Translations under genes and position numbers: made by a program
Source: Microbacterium sp. AG1240
Lineage (GTDB): Bacteria > Actinomycetota > Actinomycetes > Actinomycetales > Microbacteriaceae
Assembly: GCF_003635115.1 (NCBI RefSeq)
Contig: NZ_RBXJ01000004.1
Span: 1-64,000, forward strand
DNA length: 64,000 nt
Direction of reading: 5' to 3'
Shown here: in pieces, positions 26,261-34,535 of the stretch
Layout: the number at the start of each line of letters is the position of its first letter
How positions within the stretch are numbered: position 1 is the stretch's first letter
The notes under the pieces: generated by a model
What the model saw: only the letters and a program-made list of their open reading frames with translations
Database searches by the model: none
Told to the model about the DNA's origin: nothing

Positions 26261-28188
26261 CCCGGCCCGCACGCATCCTCCTCCCGACGCTGGCCGGCAC
26301 CGCCGTCGTGCTCGGCGGTGTGCTCGTCCTAACGGTGATCGGGAGGGACGACATCGCGCGCTGGAGCGCCACGGCGTGGGTGGGCGCTTTCATCGCATGG
26401 ACGCTCGTGGGCATGGTGCGAGATGTCCTCGCCGGGCACGTGGGGTTGGACCTGCTCGCCGTCGTCGCGATGGTGTCGACCCTGGCCGTGGGGGAGTACG
26501 TCGCGTCGTTGATCGTGGTGCTCATGCTCTCGGGTGGGCAGGCTCTCGAGCAGTACGCCACCCGGCGGGCGAAGCGCGATCTGACCTCTCTGCTCGACCG
26601 CTCTCCGCGTCGTGCTCACGTGTTGGTACGACCGGATGATGCGGGCTCTGCCGAAACGCGGGAGGTGGCGGTCGCCGACGTGCGGGTCGGCGACATCCTG
26701 CTCATCCGGCCGTCCGAGATCGTTCCGGTGGACGGTGTCCTGCTCAGCTCCGACGGCACTTTCGACGAATCATCCTTGACCGGCGAAAGCCTTCCCGTCG
26801 CGCGGGTCAGAGGGGACCACGTGCTGTCGGGCGTCGTCAACGGAAGCGGGGCCGTGCGTGTGCACGCCGAGCGGACGAGCGAGCGGAGCCAGTACCAGCA
26901 GATCGTCGCTCTCGTGGAGAGCGCGCAGTCCTCGCGGGCGCCGGTGGTGCGCCTCGCAGACCGATTCGCCATTCCATTCACGGCGGTGGCCCTCGTCCTG
27001 GCGGGCGGAGCGTGGATCGTCTCCGGACTTCCGGAGCGGTTCGCCGAGGTGCTGGTTCTGGCGACGCCGTGCCCGCTGCTGATCGCCGCCCCGGTGGCCT
27101 TCCTCGGCGGGTTGTCGCGATCCGCGAAGACGGGGGTCATCGTGAAAGGCGGCGGAGTCATCGAGCAGCTGGCCCGGGTGCGATCTGCCGCTTTCGACAA
27201 GACGGGCACGCTGACGCAGGGTCGCCCCCGGTTGACGGAGGTGCGGCCCGCGTGGCCGTTCGACGCCGATGAGCTGCTCCGTCTCGCCGCCTCGGCGGAG
27301 CAGTACTCCACGCACGTCTTCGCCGACACGATCCGCCGCGAGGCCGTCGACCGGGGGCTGACACTGCGTGCTGCCGATCGTGCCGAAGAAGTGGCCACCC
27401 TGGGTGTGACGGCGATGATCGGCGGACGGGAGGTCGTCGTCGGCAAGCCCGGCTTCGTGGCGGGCGTCGCGCCCGAGACAGTGCCCATCACCCTTCACGG
27501 CGGGGAGGCGGCTGCGTACGTCGCGGTCGACGGATGCTTCGCCGGAGTGCTCGTGCTCGCCGATCCTGCGCGCCCCGAATCGGCGGAGGTGGTTCGGTGG
27601 CTGCGCGAGCACGGGGTGGAGAACATCGTCATGCTCACCGGTGACGGACCATCCACGGCTGCAGCGATCGCGCGTCGGGTGGGGATCGACGTCGTGCACT
27701 CCGACCTGCTCCCCGGCCAGAAGGTGGTGTACGCCGCGGGGATGGTTCCACGCCCGCTGATGATGGTGGGCGACGGAATAAACGATGCGCCGGTGCTGGC
27801 CGCCGCCGACATCGGAGTCGCCATGGGGGCGCGCGGCGCGACAGCCGCCGGTGACGCCGCCGACGTCGTGGTGCTGGTGGACTCGCTGACGAAGGTCGCG
27901 GAGGCGGTCGCGATCGGTCGCCACACCCTGCGGGTCGCCGTCACGGCGATCTGGATCGGGATCGGGCTGAGCACGGCTCTCATGATCATCGCGACCTCCG
28001 GCGCCATCCCCGCGGTGGCGGGGGCGCTCATCCAGGAACTCGTCGACGTGGCCACCATCCTCTACGCCCTCCGCGCTCTGGGCGGGCCGAGCTCGCGGAC
28101 CGCGGGACTTTCGGCCCGGGAACGAGTCGTCGTCGGCGCGACGATCGGTGCGGGGGATCCTTCCCGCACGACGAGACGACAGGAGTAA
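26257..28188 (+). CDS. P1B-type heavy-metal-transporting ATPase
   Basis: A 643-residue pump without an N-terminal HMA metal-binding domain. Landmarks in order: paired membrane segments (residues 5-100), actuator loop with FDESSLTGES, membrane CPx motif ATPCPLLIA, phosphorylation site FDKTGTLTQG, hinge VGDGINDAPVL, and a final membrane pair. The usual Ser-x-His-Pro nucleotide-domain motif reads STHVFA, so the proline is missing; ATP affinity may differ. The CPC/CPL membrane motif fits Zn/Cd/Co or Cu groups and does not settle the metal. The island setting and boxes suggest induction by hypoxia or redox stress. Confidence 0.9.
   Translation: MTRPARILLPTLAGTAVVLGGVLVLTVIGRDDIARWSATAWVGAFIAWTLVGMVRDVLAGHVGLDLLAVVAMVSTLAVGEYVASLIVVLMLSGGQALEQYATRRAKRDLTSLLDRSPRRAHVLVRPDDAGSAETREVAVADVRVGDILLIRPSEIVPVDGVLLSSDGTFDESSLTGESLPVARVRGDHVLSGVVNGSGAVRVHAERTSERSQYQQIVALVESAQSSRAPVVRLADRFAIPFTAVALVLAGGAWIVSGLPERFAEVLVLATPCPLLIAAPVAFLGGLSRSAKTGVIVKGGGVIEQLARVRSAAFDKTGTLTQGRPRLTEVRPAWPFDADELLRLAASAEQYSTHVFADTIRREAVDRGLTLRAADRAEEVATLGVTAMIGGREVVVGKPGFVAGVAPETVPITLHGGEAAAYVAVDGCFAGVLVLADPARPESAEVVRWLREHGVENIVMLTGDGPSTAAAIARRVGIDVVHSDLLPGQKVVYAAGMVPRPLMMVGDGINDAPVLAAADIGVAMGARGATAAGDAADVVVLVDSLTKVAEAVAIGRHTLRVAVTAIWIGIGLSTALMIIATSGAIPAVAGALIQELVDVATILYALRALGGPSSRTAGLSARERVVVGATIGAGDPSRTTRRQE
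28104..28117. promoter_or_regulatory. DosR/DevR-type box GGGACTTTCGGCCC
   Basis: A 14-bp match inside the last codons of the ATPase gene, 76 bp before the small gene at 28193. It could drive the small gene and the universal stress protein separately from the ATPase. Being inside a coding region, it is weaker evidence than the intergenic copies. Confidence 0.4.
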
Positions 28189-28192
28189 CGAC

Positions 28193-28357
28193 GTGGATCG
28201 ACTCAGCTTCACGAGTCCGGCACCCATCGGTCCGGCGGATCTCGCCCTCCCTCCGACGGAACCCATCGATATCGCCGCCGACACCGCCGCGACCCACCCC
28301 GACGTCCTTTCGGGTTCGTCCGAGATGACGCCGTCGTTCGGACGGGTGGCCCCGTGA
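28193..28357 (+). CDS. very small protein between metal ATPase and universal stress protein
   Basis: A 54-residue ORF starting at a GTG seven bases after AGGAG. It reads MDRLSFTSPAPIGPADLALP and ends MTPSFGRVAP. It is proline-, alanine- and acidic-rich with no cysteine, hydrophobic segment or known domain. Its stop overlaps the start of the stress-protein gene (GTGA). The good ribosome site and the coupling argue that it is real; function unknown. Confidence 0.65.
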   Translation: MDRLSFTSPAPIGPADLALPPTEPIDIAADTAATHPDVLSGSSEMTPSFGRVAP

Positions 28358-29205
28358 ACGGCAAGATCGTGGTCGGTGTGTCCGACCGCGTCGATGACGG
28401 CGACGCGGTGCGGCGAGCAGTCTCGTGGGCGATCGAGCGGGCCACGAGGAGCGGCAGCGTGCTTCATCTCGTGACGGTGGTGGGCGGCCCTCTCGGTGTC
28501 ATCGGTGAGGGCGAAGTGCTCGAGAGGGCCATGGCGGAGGCGGGCGCGCGGTTGGAGCGCTACACGCACGAAGCCCGCGCGCGCGGTATCACGGTGACGG
28601 CGCTCGTGTACCAGGGGAGGCCCGTCGAGCGTCTCCTGGAAGCATCCGTCTCAGCCCGTCTCCTCGTGATCGGGAGCGACTACCGGGGGCCGGGGAGCGG
28701 TGTGCGGCGCGGGCCCCACGGGGTGCGCATCGCGGCCGGCGCCCACTGCCCGGTCATCGTCGTTCCTGATATCGACCTCGCGCAACGAGAGGGCATCGTC
28801 GTCGGGGCGGATGGCTCCGCGCTGTCGGAAGCGGCCATCGCGTTCGGCGCAGCCGAGGCGGACCGCGACGGACAGACGCTCACCGTGGTCACGACATGGG
28901 CGCCGGTTCCGCTGAGCGTGGAGTTCGACGGGTACCCCGCCGGATACTTCGACAACCTCCAGGCGCTGGCCGAGGAGGCGCAAGCCATCTCTCTCGCCGG
29001 AATCCCCGAGGACTACCCCGACCTCCGCGTCGTGCGCGTCGTCGAACGCGGTGACCCCGCCGACGTCTTGAACCGTTTCGCTGTGCACACGCGGCTCGTG
29101 GCGGTCGGAACGCACGGGCGCGGGGCGTTCGCGCGCTTCCTTCTCGGGTCCACCAGCCAGGAGATGCTCGCGGCACCCGCCACCGTCACTGCGGTGATCA
29201 GGTGA
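28354..29205 (+). CDS. universal stress protein, two UspA domains
   Basis: A 283-residue tandem UspA protein. Domain 1 runs from KIVVGVSDRVDD to VIVVPD (about 1-145), domain 2 from GIVVGADGSALSE to TVTAVIR. The ATP-binding G-x2-G-x9-G(S/T) motif is intact in domain 2 (VGTHGRGAFARFLLGSTS) and modified in domain 1 (GSDYRGPGSGVRRGPHG). Tandem UspA proteins are hallmark members of the mycobacterial DosR regulon. It starts at a GTG coupled to the small gene upstream. Confidence 0.93.
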   Translation: MNGKIVVGVSDRVDDGDAVRRAVSWAIERATRSGSVLHLVTVVGGPLGVIGEGEVLERAMAEAGARLERYTHEARARGITVTALVYQGRPVERLLEASVSARLLVIGSDYRGPGSGVRRGPHGVRIAAGAHCPVIVVPDIDLAQREGIVVGADGSALSEAAIAFGAAEADRDGQTLTVVTTWAPVPLSVEFDGYPAGYFDNLQALAEEAQAISLAGIPEDYPDLRVVRVVERGDPADVLNRFAVHTRLVAVGTHGRGAFARFLLGSTSQEMLAAPATVTAVIR

Positions 29206-29208
29206 CGC

Positions 29209-29751
29209 TCATCGCGAGAACGGCGGCAGGTGCGGGATGGGGTGAGGCCGTGTCGGCTCCGGCGGGCGGGGGCGAGCACCCCGCGGGCCGGGCGCGTCGA
29301 GCGCCGTGCGATCCGATTCGCGAAACCTCCGTCCGCTCACAGCGGTCGGTTCGACACGGATGACGTAGCGCTTGTGCGTCGGAGTCGCCGTCCGCAACGA
29401 CGCGGCGCCGCTCTCGCGCAGCTCCTCCTCCGTCGTCACCTGCTGGGCTGTTCCGCGCAGGAGCACGCTCCAGCGGAGTGCGCCGTCTGCCCCGTCGATT
29501 TCCAGGGCCACGGCGGGATGGGAACGGATGTGGCGCAGCTTGCTGTCGTTAGCGGTGCGGATGTAGACGATGCGTTTGCGGCTCAAATAGTTCACCGGGA
29601 ACACTTCGGGGTCGCCCGCGGGGTCGACCAGAGCGATCCGGCCCATCTCACCCTGCTCGATCAGTTCCCAGCATTCGGCCGCCGACAGCGCTGCGATCAG
29701 CGGTGCGGTGCTCTCAGGGCTCGAGGATGGCGGGGAAGGGGTGGTAGGCAT
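29209..29751 (-). CDS. pyridoxamine 5'-phosphate oxidase (PPOX) family flavoprotein
   Basis: A 180-residue protein whose split-barrel domain covers about residues 15-145: CWELIEQGEMGRIALVDP, EVFPVNYLSRKRIVYIRT, KLRHIRSHPAVALEIDG, and the WSVLLRGTAQQV strand. Such proteins bind FMN, F420 or heme; several belong to the DosR regulon of mycobacteria. The final 35 residues are a proline- and arginine-rich tail. Start ATG lies behind GAGGAG. It is transcribed away from the sensor kinase and shares the box-bearing gap with it. Confidence 0.88.
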   Translation of the reverse strand: MPTTPSPPSSSPESTAPLIAALSAAECWELIEQGEMGRIALVDPAGDPEVFPVNYLSRKRIVYIRTANDSKLRHIRSHPAVALEIDGADGALRWSVLLRGTAQQVTTEEELRESGAASLRTATPTHKRYVIRVEPTAVSGRRFRESDRTALDAPGPRGARPRPPEPTRPHPIPHLPPFSR

Positions 29752-29803
29752 CGGAACTCCTCTGTGTGCTCTCCATCGCACCGGAGCCCGGGGGGATACG
29801 TCA

Positions 29804-29817
29804 GGGCCGAAGGTCCC
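29804..29817. promoter_or_regulatory. DosR/DevR-type box (minus-strand GGGACCTTCGGCCC)
   Basis: The sequence is the exact reverse complement of the box at 32246. It lies 53 bp before the start of the PPOX gene and about 75 bp before the kinase gene, in their shared promoter region. Confidence 0.65.
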
Positions 29818-29857
29818 CTCGCTCGGGCGAGGTCGTCCCCCTAGCGGTCGCGGGCGA

Positions 29858-29871
29858 GGGACCTTAGATTG
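29858..29871. promoter_or_regulatory. half DosR/DevR box overlapping a -10 element
   Basis: GGGACCTTAGATTG keeps the left half GGGACCTT. TAGATT at 29865-29870 inside it is a good -10 hexamer that would start transcription near 29877 and leave the GGGGGG Shine-Dalgarno before the kinase ATG. Overlap of box and -10 would suit repression or autoregulation. Confidence 0.4.
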
Positions 29872-29892
29872 AGCGCAGATGAGGGGGGTGAG

Positions 29893-31605
29893 ATGCACAG
29901 CGTTCTACCGCTTTCGTTTCCCGATGAACCCCGTGGGGAGTTGGACCGAGCGATCGCCGTGCTGATGACGACGGCGGAGCGGGTCATGACGACGCAGAGT
30001 CGCCTTCGCGCGCTGCTGCACGCCGTGCAGACGGTCGTCGGCGACATCGATCTCCCCACGGTGCTCACCAGGGTCGTCGAGGCTGCCGTGCAACTGGTCG
30101 ACGCCGAGTACGGAGCGATCGGCGTCGTCTCGCCGGACGGCAGGTCGCTGGATGAGTTCATCCACGTCGGGGTGGACGAGGATGCTGCGTCGCTCATCGG
30201 GCATCTGCCGAGGGGACGCGGCGTGCTCGGTGCTCTCCTCGCCGATCCGCGACCCATCAGGATGCCGCACATCGGCGACGACGCCCGTGCGGTCGGCTTT
30301 CCCCCTCACCACCCGCCGATGGATTCCTTCCTGGGCGTCCCCGTGCGGGTCCGAGAGGAGGTCTTCGGAAACCTCTACCTCACGAACCGTCGCGGCGGTG
30401 TGTTCTCCGCGGAGGACGAGGAGCTGTTGGACGCCCTGGCGACGACCGCGGGGTTCGCCATCCAGAATGCCCGGCTCTTCGAGGAAGCTCGACTGCGGGA
30501 GCGGTGGATGGCTGCCGCATCCCAGCTCTCGTCCGCCCTGTTGAGCACGCCCCCGCACGGTGCATTCGACCTCATCGCGGGGCGAGTCCGCGATGTCTCG
30601 CGCGCTGCGGTGGTCGCCATCGTGACGGCGACGGAGTCGGAAGGGGAGGCACGAGTGGCCGCCTGGCGCGGCCCCGACGAGATCACGATCCACCCCCGCG
30701 TGCAGACGGCGCGGACGTTCGCTGCGCCCGCTCTCGTTGACGACGAGCGGGTGGTGGTGCGCGCGTCCGAGGGGAAGGGCGACGATCCTCTGCGGGTGAA
30801 CGAGACGGACGCCGTGGGATCGTCGATGGCGGTGCCGCTGCGCTCTCGCCTCCGCTCGTGGGGCGCGATCATCGTCTCCCGGTCTCCCGGTGAGAAGGCG
30901 TTCTCCGAGGTGGACGCGGAGGTGCTCGCCAATCTCGCCTCGCAGGCGAGTATCGCCCTGGAGCTCGCAGACGCCCGCGCCGAACAGCAGCGCACCATCC
31001 TCGCGGAAGACCGCGCGCGCATCGCTCGCGATCTTCACGACCACGTCATCCAGCAGCTGTTCGGTGCGGAGATGACCCTGCTGTCGGTCGCCGCCGCGCT
31101 GCCTGAGGGTCCTCGCCGCCATCAGATACAGGAGGCGACGGACCACGTCGACCTCGCGATCTCGCAGATCCGCACGATCGTCTTCGCGCTGTCGTCGAAA
31201 GACGCCACGTCGGTTCGCCACCGCATCATCGACAGCGTCGCCGCAGCCTCCGGCACGCTGCTGCGCACCCCGTCGATACGGTTCGGCGGGCCGGTCGACC
31301 ACATCGTCGGAGGTCAGCTCGCCGATGACCTCGTCGCCGCGGTCACGGAACTGCTCTCCAACAGCATCCGGCACGGCGATGCCGACAACATCTCGCTGGA
31401 GGTGACCGTCGGCGACGACGCCCTCTCCCTCGTCGTGGTCGATGACGGCAACGGGATGGGGGCCACCGGCCGTCGCAGCGGGCTGAAGAACCTCCAGGAT
31501 CGCGCTGCCGCTCACGGGGGGACGCTGCAGATGCTGAGCGGACCTACCGGAACGCGCGCGCACTGGTCGGCGCTCATCGGCTCCGAAGGCGAGCCGGCTC
31601 CGTGA
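29893..31605 (+). CDS. devS: DevS/DosS-like GAF-GAF sensor histidine kinase
   Basis: A 570-residue kinase. GAF-A is about residues 50-195, GAF-B about 220-360, HisKA_3 has H382 in ARDLHDHVIQQLFG, and the HATPase follows (TELLSNSIRHGDADN, then DDGNGMG). GAF-A matches mycobacterial DosS closely, including RGRGVLGAL and GFPPHHPPM followed by SFLGVPVRV. HHPPM (139-143) corresponds to the region of the heme-ligand histidine of DosS, so O2/NO/CO or redox sensing through heme is likely, though unproven here. A TTG 24 bases upstream is in frame; the ATG with GGGGGG Shine-Dalgarno was preferred. Coupled to the regulator by GTGA. Confidence 0.92.
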   Translation: MHSVLPLSFPDEPRGELDRAIAVLMTTAERVMTTQSRLRALLHAVQTVVGDIDLPTVLTRVVEAAVQLVDAEYGAIGVVSPDGRSLDEFIHVGVDEDAASLIGHLPRGRGVLGALLADPRPIRMPHIGDDARAVGFPPHHPPMDSFLGVPVRVREEVFGNLYLTNRRGGVFSAEDEELLDALATTAGFAIQNARLFEEARLRERWMAAASQLSSALLSTPPHGAFDLIAGRVRDVSRAAVVAIVTATESEGEARVAAWRGPDEITIHPRVQTARTFAAPALVDDERVVVRASEGKGDDPLRVNETDAVGSSMAVPLRSRLRSWGAIIVSRSPGEKAFSEVDAEVLANLASQASIALELADARAEQQRTILAEDRARIARDLHDHVIQQLFGAEMTLLSVAAALPEGPRRHQIQEATDHVDLAISQIRTIVFALSSKDATSVRHRIIDSVAAASGTLLRTPSIRFGGPVDHIVGGQLADDLVAAVTELLSNSIRHGDADNISLEVTVGDDALSLVVVDDGNGMGATGRRSGLKNLQDRAAAHGGTLQMLSGPTGTRAHWSALIGSEGEPAP

Positions 31606-32237
31606 TCCGCGTGTTCGTCGTCGACGATCACGAGATCGTGCGACGCGGTGTGGTGGACCTGGTGGAGAGCGCGCGAGACATGGAGGTGGTGGGAGAGGCG
31701 GGAACGGTTCGGCAAGCGGCCGCTCGGATCCCGGCAGCCGCCCCCGATGTCGCCGTGCTCGATGTGAGGCTGCCCGATGGCAGCGGGGTCGATCTGTGCC
31801 GGGACCTGCGATCGACGATGCCCGGGCTCGCGTGCCTGATGCTCACCGCCCACGATGACGACGACGCCACTTTCGACGCGGTGCTCGCAGGCGCCGCGGG
31901 GTACCTCCTGAAGAGCGTCGGCGCGAAGACGCTCCTCGACGACATCCGCGCCGTGGCAGGCGGCAAGATCCTGTTGAGCGCGGTCGCTTCGCAGCGCGCT
32001 TCCGCTCAGATGCGCGACCAGCCTCACGACGATCCCCGCATGGGGTCGCTCGGGTTGCGCGAGCGACAGGTGCTCGCGCTCATCGCGGACGGCTTGACGA
32101 ATCGGCAGATCGGCGAACGACTCGGCCTGGCGGAGAAGACGGTGAAGAACTACGTGTCGTCTCTCCTCAGCAAGCTGGGCGTGGGATCGCGCACGCAGGC
32201 GGCCCTCCTGCGCGTCGAATACGACGACACCCGGTAG
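31602..32237 (+). CDS. devR: DevR/DosR-like NarL-family response regulator
   Basis: A 211-residue regulator. Receiver with FVVDDHEIVRRG, phospho-acceptor D54 in VAVLDVRLPDGSG, LTAHDDD and the conserved lysine in YLLKSVGAK. LuxR-type helix-turn-helix at about 148-205: GLRERQVLALIADGLTNRQI and LAEKTVKNYVSSLLSKLG. DosR of mycobacteria has the same order and binds GGGACTTTNGTCCC-like boxes; similar boxes flank nearly every unit here. GTG start overlaps the kinase stop, so the pair is co-translated. Confidence 0.93.
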   Translation: MIRVFVVDDHEIVRRGVVDLVESARDMEVVGEAGTVRQAAARIPAAAPDVAVLDVRLPDGSGVDLCRDLRSTMPGLACLMLTAHDDDDATFDAVLAGAAGYLLKSVGAKTLLDDIRAVAGGKILLSAVASQRASAQMRDQPHDDPRMGSLGLRERQVLALIADGLTNRQIGERLGLAEKTVKNYVSSLLSKLGVGSRTQAALLRVEYDDTR

Positions 32238-32245
32238 GTCGACGG

Positions 32246-32259
32246 GGGACCTTCGGCCC
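32246..32259. promoter_or_regulatory. DosR/DevR-type box GGGACCTTCGGCCC
   Basis: It lies 54 bp before the ATG of the next stress-protein gene. TACCGT at 32282-32287 could be that gene's -10, putting the box at about -40, a typical activator position. Confidence 0.65.
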
Positions 32260-32312
32260 GCTCCTCATTTCGCCCACGGCCTACCGTCGCAGTGACAAGC
32301 GGGGGGTTCGAG

Positions 32313-33191
32313 ATGGGGCACATCGTTCTCGGGTTCGACGGCAGCGCCGCCGCCGATTCGGCGCTCGACTGGGTGGCCGAACGGGTATCGGCGCGTCCGG
32401 CGGGCGTCGTGCTGGTCGTCGTGGCGAACATGTTCCACGCGGAGAGACCGGTGCTCGAACGTTTCGCGCAGGAGGCGTCGGAGCGATTGCGGGCGCGGGT
32501 ACCGGATGCCGCGGTCGACATCGACATCGTCGACGGACGGATGCCGGGCACGCTGTCGCGCTCGGCGGAGGGTGCGGAGCTGCTCGTGGTGGGCATGCAC
32601 ACGAACGCGCGCGCACGGTCGATGTTCGCCGGCGCGATTCCGCTGCGCCTGACCGCCCTCTCCGCGGTTCCCGTCGTGCTCGTGCCGGCGGGATGGGCGC
32701 CGCGCGACGCGCCGGTGACGGTGGGGTTGGCGGCGGACGGTTCCTCCGCTGCCGCGCTTCGCTTCGCGGCCGTCGAAGCGCTCGCGCAGGCACAACCGCT
32801 GCGGATCGTGCATTCCTGGTTGATGACCTCCCCGCTGCCGTCCGCGCCGGCCGGAGGAGGATCCGCCGCGCGGGAAGCGCACGACGTGCATCGGGCGATC
32901 GTCGACGGAGCCGTCGCCGCACTGACGCACGAGCACCCGGGTCTCGTGGCCGAAGCCGCGCTCGTGCGGGACAACCCCGCAGCAGCCCTCACCTCGCAGG
33001 CGTCGCGCAGCTCGCTCGTCGTGATCGGCACCCATCGACGGGGACTGCTCACGGGGTGGCTTCTCGGGTCGGTCGCGTGGGACCTGGTGGGCGAACTGGA
33101 CGACCCGATCTGCGTCGTCCCGCCGCCGCTCTCCTCGGCGGGGAGCACGACGCGGATCCGGCCGGGAGTCAGGCGTCGAGTCGATCGGTGA
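32313..33191 (+). CDS. universal stress protein, two UspA domains
   Basis: A 292-residue tandem UspA protein: HIVLGFDGSAAADSALDW starts domain 1, and VTVGLAADGSSAAALRFA starts domain 2. The second nucleotide motif is well kept (VIGTHRRGLLTGWLLGSVAWD); the first is partly degenerate (VVGMHTNARARSMFAGAIP). The ATG at 32313 follows GGGGGG; a GTG at 32292 is in frame but precedes that site. Its 3' end overlaps the convergent stress-protein gene by 23 bp. Confidence 0.9.
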   Translation: MGHIVLGFDGSAAADSALDWVAERVSARPAGVVLVVVANMFHAERPVLERFAQEASERLRARVPDAAVDIDIVDGRMPGTLSRSAEGAELLVVGMHTNARARSMFAGAIPLRLTALSAVPVVLVPAGWAPRDAPVTVGLAADGSSAAALRFAAVEALAQAQPLRIVHSWLMTSPLPSAPAGGGSAAREAHDVHRAIVDGAVAALTHEHPGLVAEAALVRDNPAAALTSQASRSSLVVIGTHRRGLLTGWLLGSVAWDLVGELDDPICVVPPPLSSAGSTTRIRPGVRRRVDR

Positions 33192-34011
33192 TCGGCGTCG
33201 CTTCGGGAACGATGAGCACGGGGCAGCGGGCGCGCCACAGGAGGTCCTGAGCGACGGCCCCGGTCAGACCTCCGGCGAGAACGCCCTGATGGTGGGTGCC
33301 GATGACGATGAGAGCTGCCCGCTCCGCGTGGCCGAGCAGGGCGTTCACGGGGGAGGAGCGCACGACGTCGCTCTCGATGTCGACGTCGGTGAACCGTCGC
33401 TGCAGGGACCTCACCGCAGCATCCAGAAGCGCTCGGTGTTCCTCGACGATGCGGTCGGGTCTCTCCTCGATCACGGAGGACTCCACCACCACCCCCGGGA
33501 GTGCCCAGGCGTGCACGACGTGCAGTTTCTTCGTCGTCGCCGACGCCTCGCGCGCGGCGAGGTCGAGGGCGGCGGCGGAGGAGGTGTCGTCTGCGAGACC
33601 GACCACGACGTCTCCGTCGGTCTGCGTCCACCCGGCCGGGACGACGCAGACCGGAACGCTCGCGCGCGCGACGACGCGCACCGGAACCCACCCTCCGATG
33701 GCTGCCCGCACGGGATGATCGGGGTCGACGCCGATCACGAGGAGGTCGGCGCCGGCGCTCAATCTCGCGAGCGCGCGGCTGACGGCACCGTCGGCTCGGA
33801 GCAGCTCGACGGCCTGACCGGGGACCCTGTCGCGAAGCACGCGCTCGGCCCTCTCGAGCAGCTCCAGCGACGCGTGACGGTCGGCTGTCAGGGTTCCGAT
33901 GACGTTCACGATCCGCACCCGAGACGGCTCGCGCACGCACCTCTCGGCGACCCACTGCGTCGCTGATGCGGATGCGCGGGTTCCGTCCACTCCCAGAACG
34001 AGGTCCTTCAT
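33169..34011 (-). CDS. universal stress protein, two UspA domains
   Basis: A 280-residue tandem UspA protein: KDLVLGVDGTRASASATQW opens domain 1 and DGDVVVGLADDTSSAAALDL opens domain 2. The ATP motif in domain 2 is VIGTHHQGVLAGGLTGAVAQD; the domain 1 equivalent is VIGVDPDHPVRAAIGG. The start ATG is set by GGAGG nine bases upstream. The gene converges with the previous stress-protein gene and has its own box in front. Confidence 0.92.
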   Translation of the reverse strand: MKDLVLGVDGTRASASATQWVAERCVREPSRVRIVNVIGTLTADRHASLELLERAERVLRDRVPGQAVELLRADGAVSRALARLSAGADLLVIGVDPDHPVRAAIGGWVPVRVVARASVPVCVVPAGWTQTDGDVVVGLADDTSSAAALDLAAREASATTKKLHVVHAWALPGVVVESSVIEERPDRIVEEHRALLDAAVRSLQRRFTDVDIESDVVRSSPVNALLGHAERAALIVIGTHHQGVLAGGLTGAVAQDLLWRARCPVLIVPEATPITDRLDA

Positions 34012-34074
34012 CGGAATCACCCTCCAGGCTCCGCGTTCGTGCCTCGACGCTACGGGCGGGCGGCTCCCGACCGG

Positions 34075-34088
34075 GGGACGAAAGTCCC
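34075..34088. promoter_or_regulatory. DosR/DevR-type box (minus-strand GGGACTTTCGTCCC)
   Basis: The box sits inside a larger perfect-armed inverted repeat, CCGGGGGAC-GAAA-GTCCCCCGG (34071-34092), 64 bp before the start of the minus-strand stress-protein gene. It is the most symmetrical of the set. Confidence 0.7.
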
Positions 34089-34199
34089 CCGGTCGTCGGT
34101 GCGCCCCGAGCCTTCGGCGGGCCACCTCCCGGACCCCCGCCGTGACGGTCGCGCGGTGTCGCGTTTGCCAGGCGTGCCGAGCGGTGACAGTCTCGAAGG

Positions 34200-34421
34200 A
34201 TGTTCAGCGGACTCACCGGATGGCATCTGATCATCCTCTCGGTCGTCTTCTTCATCCCCTTCCTCCTCGCGGCGATCAGCATCGCGCGCCATCGCACGGC
34301 GTCGGGGCTGGAGAAGGCGGTATGGGTTCTGGTGATCCTCGCGTTCCCGTTGCTCGGTCCCCTCCTCTGGTTCGTGATCGGTCGCCGAGGAGGCCGCGAG
34401 AGTCCTCGCCCAACCCCGTGA
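34200..34421 (+). CDS. small membrane protein, PLDc_N (phospholipase D-nuclease N-terminal) type
   Basis: A 73-residue protein with two membrane helices (WHLIILSVVFFIPFLLAAIS and KAVWVLVILAFPLLGPLLWF). The spacing and the LAFPLLGPLLWFVIGRR ending are typical of stand-alone PLDc_N proteins. It has no catalytic part. CAGTCT lies six bases before the ATG, and GAAGG just upstream could also serve as a ribosome site. Function unknown. Confidence 0.85.
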   Translation: MFSGLTGWHLIILSVVFFIPFLLAAISIARHRTASGLEKAVWVLVILAFPLLGPLLWFVIGRRGGRESPRPTP

Positions 34422-34535
34422 CGGGACCGGTGTGCCGGCGCGGGGCGGTGATCGTCCCGGCGAGCCGCGACCCCGACCTCGCGTGAGCGACGAACTGTCA
34501 GCGCAGACATAGCCGCAGCGGGTTAACGTGGGTCT

